Below are positions 61,513 through 64,000 of a DNA stretch of 64,000 bases, piece after piece (positions within the stretch are counted from its first letter, which is position 1; the number at the start of each line of letters is the position of its first letter). Made by a program: the position numbers and the translations under genes. Below the pieces are notes generated by a model. That model did no database searches. It worked only from the letters and a program-made list of their open reading frames with translations, and had not been told where the DNA came from. The stretch covers positions 744,001-808,000 of the forward strand of contig NZ_JBANRM010000001.1 of the NCBI RefSeq assembly GCF_037154085.1, in the 5' to 3' direction. Origin of the DNA: Andeanibacterium fulvum (GTDB lineage: Bacteria; Pseudomonadota; Alphaproteobacteria; Sphingomonadales; Sphingomonadaceae).

Positions 61513-62094
61513 TCACGCCGCTTCCTTCTGGTCCTGCTGGTCGGCAGGGAAAGGGAAACCGAACAGACGCAGAAGCTCGCGGGCTTCCTCGTCGGTCTTC
61601 GCAGTGGTGGTGACGATGATGTCCATCCCACGCACCTTGTCGATCTTGTCGTAGCTGATCTCGGGGAAGATGATCTGCTCCTTCACGCCCATGGCATAGT
61701 TGCCACGGCCATCGAAGCTCTTCGGATTGAGACCACGGAAGTCGCGGATGCGGGGCATCGCGATCGTCACGAGGCGATCGAGGAATTCGTACATGCGTTC
61801 GCGGCGCAGGGTAACCTTGCAACCGATCGGCATGCCTTCGCGCAGCTTGAACTGAGCGATCGACTTCTTCGCCTTGGTGATCACGGGCTTCTGGCCGGCG
61901 ATCAGTTCCATTTCCTCGGCGGCCGTCTGGACCTTCTTCTTGTCCTGGCTGGCTTCGCCAACGCCCATGTTGAGCGTGATCTTTTCCAGCTTCGGAACTT
62001 CAAGGCGGTTCTTGTAACCGAACTTCTCGGTCATCGCCTTGACGATCTGGTCCTCATAGCTCTGCTTGAGGCGAGGGGTATAATTGTCAGCCAC
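61513..62094 (-). CDS. rplE: 50S ribosomal protein L5
   Basis: 193 residues. PKLEKITLNMGVGEA, AGQKPVITKAKKSIAQFKLR and RDFRGLNPKSFDGRGNYAMG are conserved. L5 binds 5S rRNA and the P-site tRNA. Its 5' end overlaps the end of rplX by eight bases. Confidence 0.97.
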   Translation of the reverse strand: MADNYTPRLKQSYEDQIVKAMTEKFGYKNRLEVPKLEKITLNMGVGEASQDKKKVQTAAEEMELIAGQKPVITKAKKSIAQFKLREGMPIGCKVTLRRERMYEFLDRLVTIAMPRIRDFRGLNPKSFDGRGNYAMGVKEQIIFPEISYDKIDKVRGMDIIVTTTAKTDEEARELLRLFGFPFPADQQDQKEAA

Positions 62095-62407
62095 TGATGA
62101 CCTCCCCGGACTTCACGGCCACACGGACCTTCTTGCCATCACGCTCTTCGAAGCGAACGCGCGTCGCCTGGCCCGACTTGGGATCGGCCAGAGCAACCTT
62201 GGAAACGGCGAGCGGCGCTTCGAAGCGGTCGATACCGCCCTGCGGGTTCGCCTGCGACGGCTTGCGGTGGCGGGCAGCGACGTTGACGCCCTGCACCACG
62301 ACCTTGCCGTCCTGCGGAAGCACCTTCAGCACGGTGCCGGTGCGGCCCTTGTCCTTGCCCGAACGAACAACGACGGTGTCGCCCTTCTTGATCTTCGCGG
62401 CAGACAT
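62087..62407 (-). CDS. rplX: 50S ribosomal protein L24
   Basis: 106 residues. IKKGDTVVVRSGKDKGRTGT holds the KOW motif, and VNVAARHRKPSQANPQGGID follows; both are typical. L24 starts assembly of the large subunit. Its ATG overlaps the rplN stop. Confidence 0.97.
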   Translation of the reverse strand: MSAAKIKKGDTVVVRSGKDKGRTGTVLKVLPQDGKVVVQGVNVAARHRKPSQANPQGGIDRFEAPLAVSKVALADPKSGQATRVRFEERDGKKVRVAVKSGEVISG

Positions 62408-62775
62408 TACAGCACCTCCGGTGCGAGCGAGATGATCTTCATGAAGCCCTTGCCGCGAAGTTCGCGAACCACGGGGCCGAAGATACGAGTGCCGATCGGC
62501 TCCTCGTTCTTGTTCACGAGAACAGCGGCATTGGTGTCGAAGCGGATCACGCTGCCATCGGGACGGCGAACGTCCTTCCTGGTGCGCACGATAACGGCGC
62601 GGTGAACGTCACCCTTCTTCACACGAGCACGCGGCTGCGCCTCCTTGATGGAGACGACGATCACGTCGCCAACGCCAGCGGTACGGCGCTTGGAGCCGCC
62701 CAGCACCTTGATGCACTGGACGCGCTTCGCGCCGCTGTTATCCGCGACGTCGAGGTTGGATTGCATCTGGATCAT
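62407..62775 (-). CDS. rplN: 50S ribosomal protein L14
   Basis: 122 residues, the invariant length. MIQMQSNLDVADNSGAKRVQ opens it; FDTNAAVLVN and RIFGPVVRELR near the end are diagnostic. It contacts 16S rRNA in bridge B8. Confidence 0.98.
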   Translation of the reverse strand: MIQMQSNLDVADNSGAKRVQCIKVLGGSKRRTAGVGDVIVVSIKEAQPRARVKKGDVHRAVIVRTRKDVRRPDGSVIRFDTNAAVLVNKNEEPIGTRIFGPVVRELRGKGFMKIISLAPEVL

Positions 62776-62836
62776 TGATCCGGTTCCTTCTCAATCGGCT
62801 TGCCGAAACCAGTCCGGCAGTTCCAAAATCTTCAGC

Positions 62837-63118
62837 TTACGCTTCGGCTTCGAGATTGGCTTCGAGAGCCGTGCCCTTACCGGCCGTCACCCGGTCGAGG
62901 ACCTTCCAGCTCTTGGTCTTCGAAATCGGGCGGGTCTCTTCGATCCGAACGGTTTCGCCAACCTTGAACGAATTGTCTTCGTCGTGGGCGTGGTACTTCT
63001 TCGAGCGGCGGATGATCTTCCCGTACAGCGGGTGCTTCACCTTACGCTCGACCTTGACCGTGACGGTCTTGTCGGTCTTGTCGGAGACGACGGTCCCGAT
63101 CAGGATACGCTTCGGCAT
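62837..63118 (-). CDS. rpsQ: 30S ribosomal protein S17
   Basis: 93 residues. LIGTVVSDKTDKTVTVKVER and HPLYGKIIRRSKKYHAHDE are the S17 OB-fold blocks, and ETRPISKTKSW follows. The short Ala/Glu tail (LEANLEAEA) is an extension. It binds helices 7 and 11 of 16S rRNA. Confidence 0.97.
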   Translation of the reverse strand: MPKRILIGTVVSDKTDKTVTVKVERKVKHPLYGKIIRRSKKYHAHDEDNSFKVGETVRIEETRPISKTKSWKVLDRVTAGKGTALEANLEAEA

Positions 63119-63129
63119 CGTCTAACTCC

Positions 63130-63333
63130 TCAGGCCTTGGCGGCCGCAGCGCGTTCGCTCTGCAGCGTCTTGATGCGCGCGATCTCGCGGCGGACTTCCT
63201 TCACTCGGGCGGGACGCTCGAGCTGGTTGGTCGCGGCCTGGAAGCGCAGGTTGAACTGCTCGCGCTTGAGGTCGACGAGTTCAGCGGTCAGCTGGTCGTC
63301 GGTCTTGGTGCGGAGATCTTCGATCTTGTTCAT
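63130..63333 (-). CDS. rpmC: 50S ribosomal protein L29
   Basis: 67 residues. LVDLKREQFNLRFQAATNQL and VREVRREIARIKT-type sequence (VKEVRREIARIKTLQ) form the two-helix L29. It lies at the tunnel exit near L23. Three bases separate its ATG from the rplP stop. Confidence 0.96.
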   Translation of the reverse strand: MNKIEDLRTKTDDQLTAELVDLKREQFNLRFQAATNQLERPARVKEVRREIARIKTLQSERAAAAKA

Positions 63334-63336
63334 CGC

Positions 63337-63768
63337 TTAGCCCTCCAGGTGCGAGGTGTCGCCGAGACGGGCAACGACCTTGGTCTTGATCGGCAGCTTC
63401 ATCGCAGCGCGGCTGAAAGCCTCGGCTGCGAGCGGGCCGGCGACGCCGTCCAGTTCGAACAGGATGCGACCCGGCTTAACGCGGGCAGCCCAATATTCGA
63501 TCGAACCCTTGCCCTTACCCTGACGGACTTCGGCAGGCTTCTTCGAAACCGGCACGTCCGGGAAGACGCGGATCCAGAGACGGCCCTGGCGCTTGATGTG
63601 ACGCGTGATCGCACGGCGAGCCGCTTCGATCTGGCGGGCGGTGATCCGCTCCGGCTCGAGGGCCTTGAGGCCGTAGGAGCCGAAGTTCAGGCTCGAACCA
63701 CCCTTGGCATCACCCTTGATGCGGCCCTTGAACGCCTTGCGGAACTTGGTTTTCTTCGGTTGCAGCAT
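63337..63768 (-). CDS. rplP: 50S ribosomal protein L16
   Basis: 143 residues. MLQPKKTKFRKAFKGRIKG opens it, and RITARQIEAARRAITRHIKR with GKGKGSIEYWAARVKPG are invariant. L16 lies near the A site and the peptidyl-transferase centre. Confidence 0.97.
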   Translation of the reverse strand: MLQPKKTKFRKAFKGRIKGDAKGGSSLNFGSYGLKALEPERITARQIEAARRAITRHIKRQGRLWIRVFPDVPVSKKPAEVRQGKGKGSIEYWAARVKPGRILFELDGVAGPLAAEAFSRAAMKLPIKTKVVARLGDTSHLEG

Positions 63769-63788
63769 TGTCTCTACTCAGCTCCCGA

Positions 63789-64000
63789 TCAGCGCGCCGG
63801 ACGGACGCCGGAGGTTTGAGCCTCCATCATCAGCCGGTCCTGCGCGAGCGGATCGTGGGCGAAGATCTCACCCTTGAAGATCCAGCACTTGATGCCGATG
63901 ATGCCATAGGCGGTCAGCGCCTCGGCTTCGGCATAATCGACATTGGCGCGCAGCGTATGCAGCGGCACGCGACCTTCGCGATACTGCTCGACACGGGCGA
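63789..64000 (-). CDS. rpsC: 30S ribosomal protein S3, 5' end outside the window
   Basis: Only the last 70 or so residues are present. RVPLHTLRANVDYAEAEALT and YGIIGIKCWIFKGEIF are the conserved C-terminal domain of S3, followed by a short tail ending TSGVRPAR. The gene continues past base 64000, where the rest of the S10 operon is expected. Confidence 0.93.
   Translation of the reverse strand, partial: ARVEQYREGRVPLHTLRANVDYAEAEALTAYGIIGIKCWIFKGEIFAHDPLAQDRLMMEAQTSGVRPAR

Overview
The window is GC-rich and looks like a chromosome segment of an alphaproteobacterium of the order Sphingomonadales. The support is indirect but consistent: the gene content (lignostilbene-type carotenoid oxygenase, glycine-zipper surface antigens, a split S10/spc/alpha ribosomal cluster) and dispersed palindromes built on CCTTCGACARGCTCAGG, a pattern I associate with sphingomonads. 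I name no genus. I recognised no tRNA, rRNA or CRISPR array.

Layout. 1-11 kb holds mostly metabolic genes: an amidohydrolase converging on a carotenoid oxygenase, a MOSC protein, a GIY-YIG nuclease gene framed by a perfect inverted repeat, a pteridine-reductase-like SDR coupled to a cytochrome b561 and a molybdopterin oxidoreductase, then cfa, a MATE transporter and argG. 11-16.6 kb is accessory: three DnaA-box sequences beside a 0.5 kb structured gene-free stretch, an RlpA-like protein, a glycine-zipper lipoprotein, a terminase-small-subunit-like gene, a 270-bp multi-palindromic MITE, an orphan gene, a CHRD lipoprotein, and a nucleotidyltransferase/small-protein pair translationally coupled to uvrA.

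19.6-27.6 kb is the most striking region. Four paralogous lipoproteins, each with a Pro-Thr/Ser linker and a transferrin-binding-protein-B-like barrel, lie beside a Slam-type outer-membrane translocator (TPR plus beta-barrel). This is a putative system for building surface-exposed lipoproteins. 27.9-35.9 kb carries two small secreted proteins, an M3 peptidase, a btuFCD vitamin B12 importer behind a cobalamin riboswitch, a SleB-like cell-wall hydrolase and a small unknown gene.

35.9-46.4 kb has a GGDEF-EAL signalling protein and a TCA cluster: mdh, an exported unknown protein, sucD, sucA, sucB and lpd, with no sucC in the window. 46.4-52 kb contains an M20 amidohydrolase, a VOC protein, a PepSY protein and a TRIC-like channel in a tight run, then two paralogous exported proteins and another exported unknown. 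52-64 kb, on the minus strand, is the ribosomal cluster from rpsC (cut by the window end) to rplQ. An acyltransferase gene and a terminator split it after rpmD, and a separate promoter with a long leader lies in front of rpsM.
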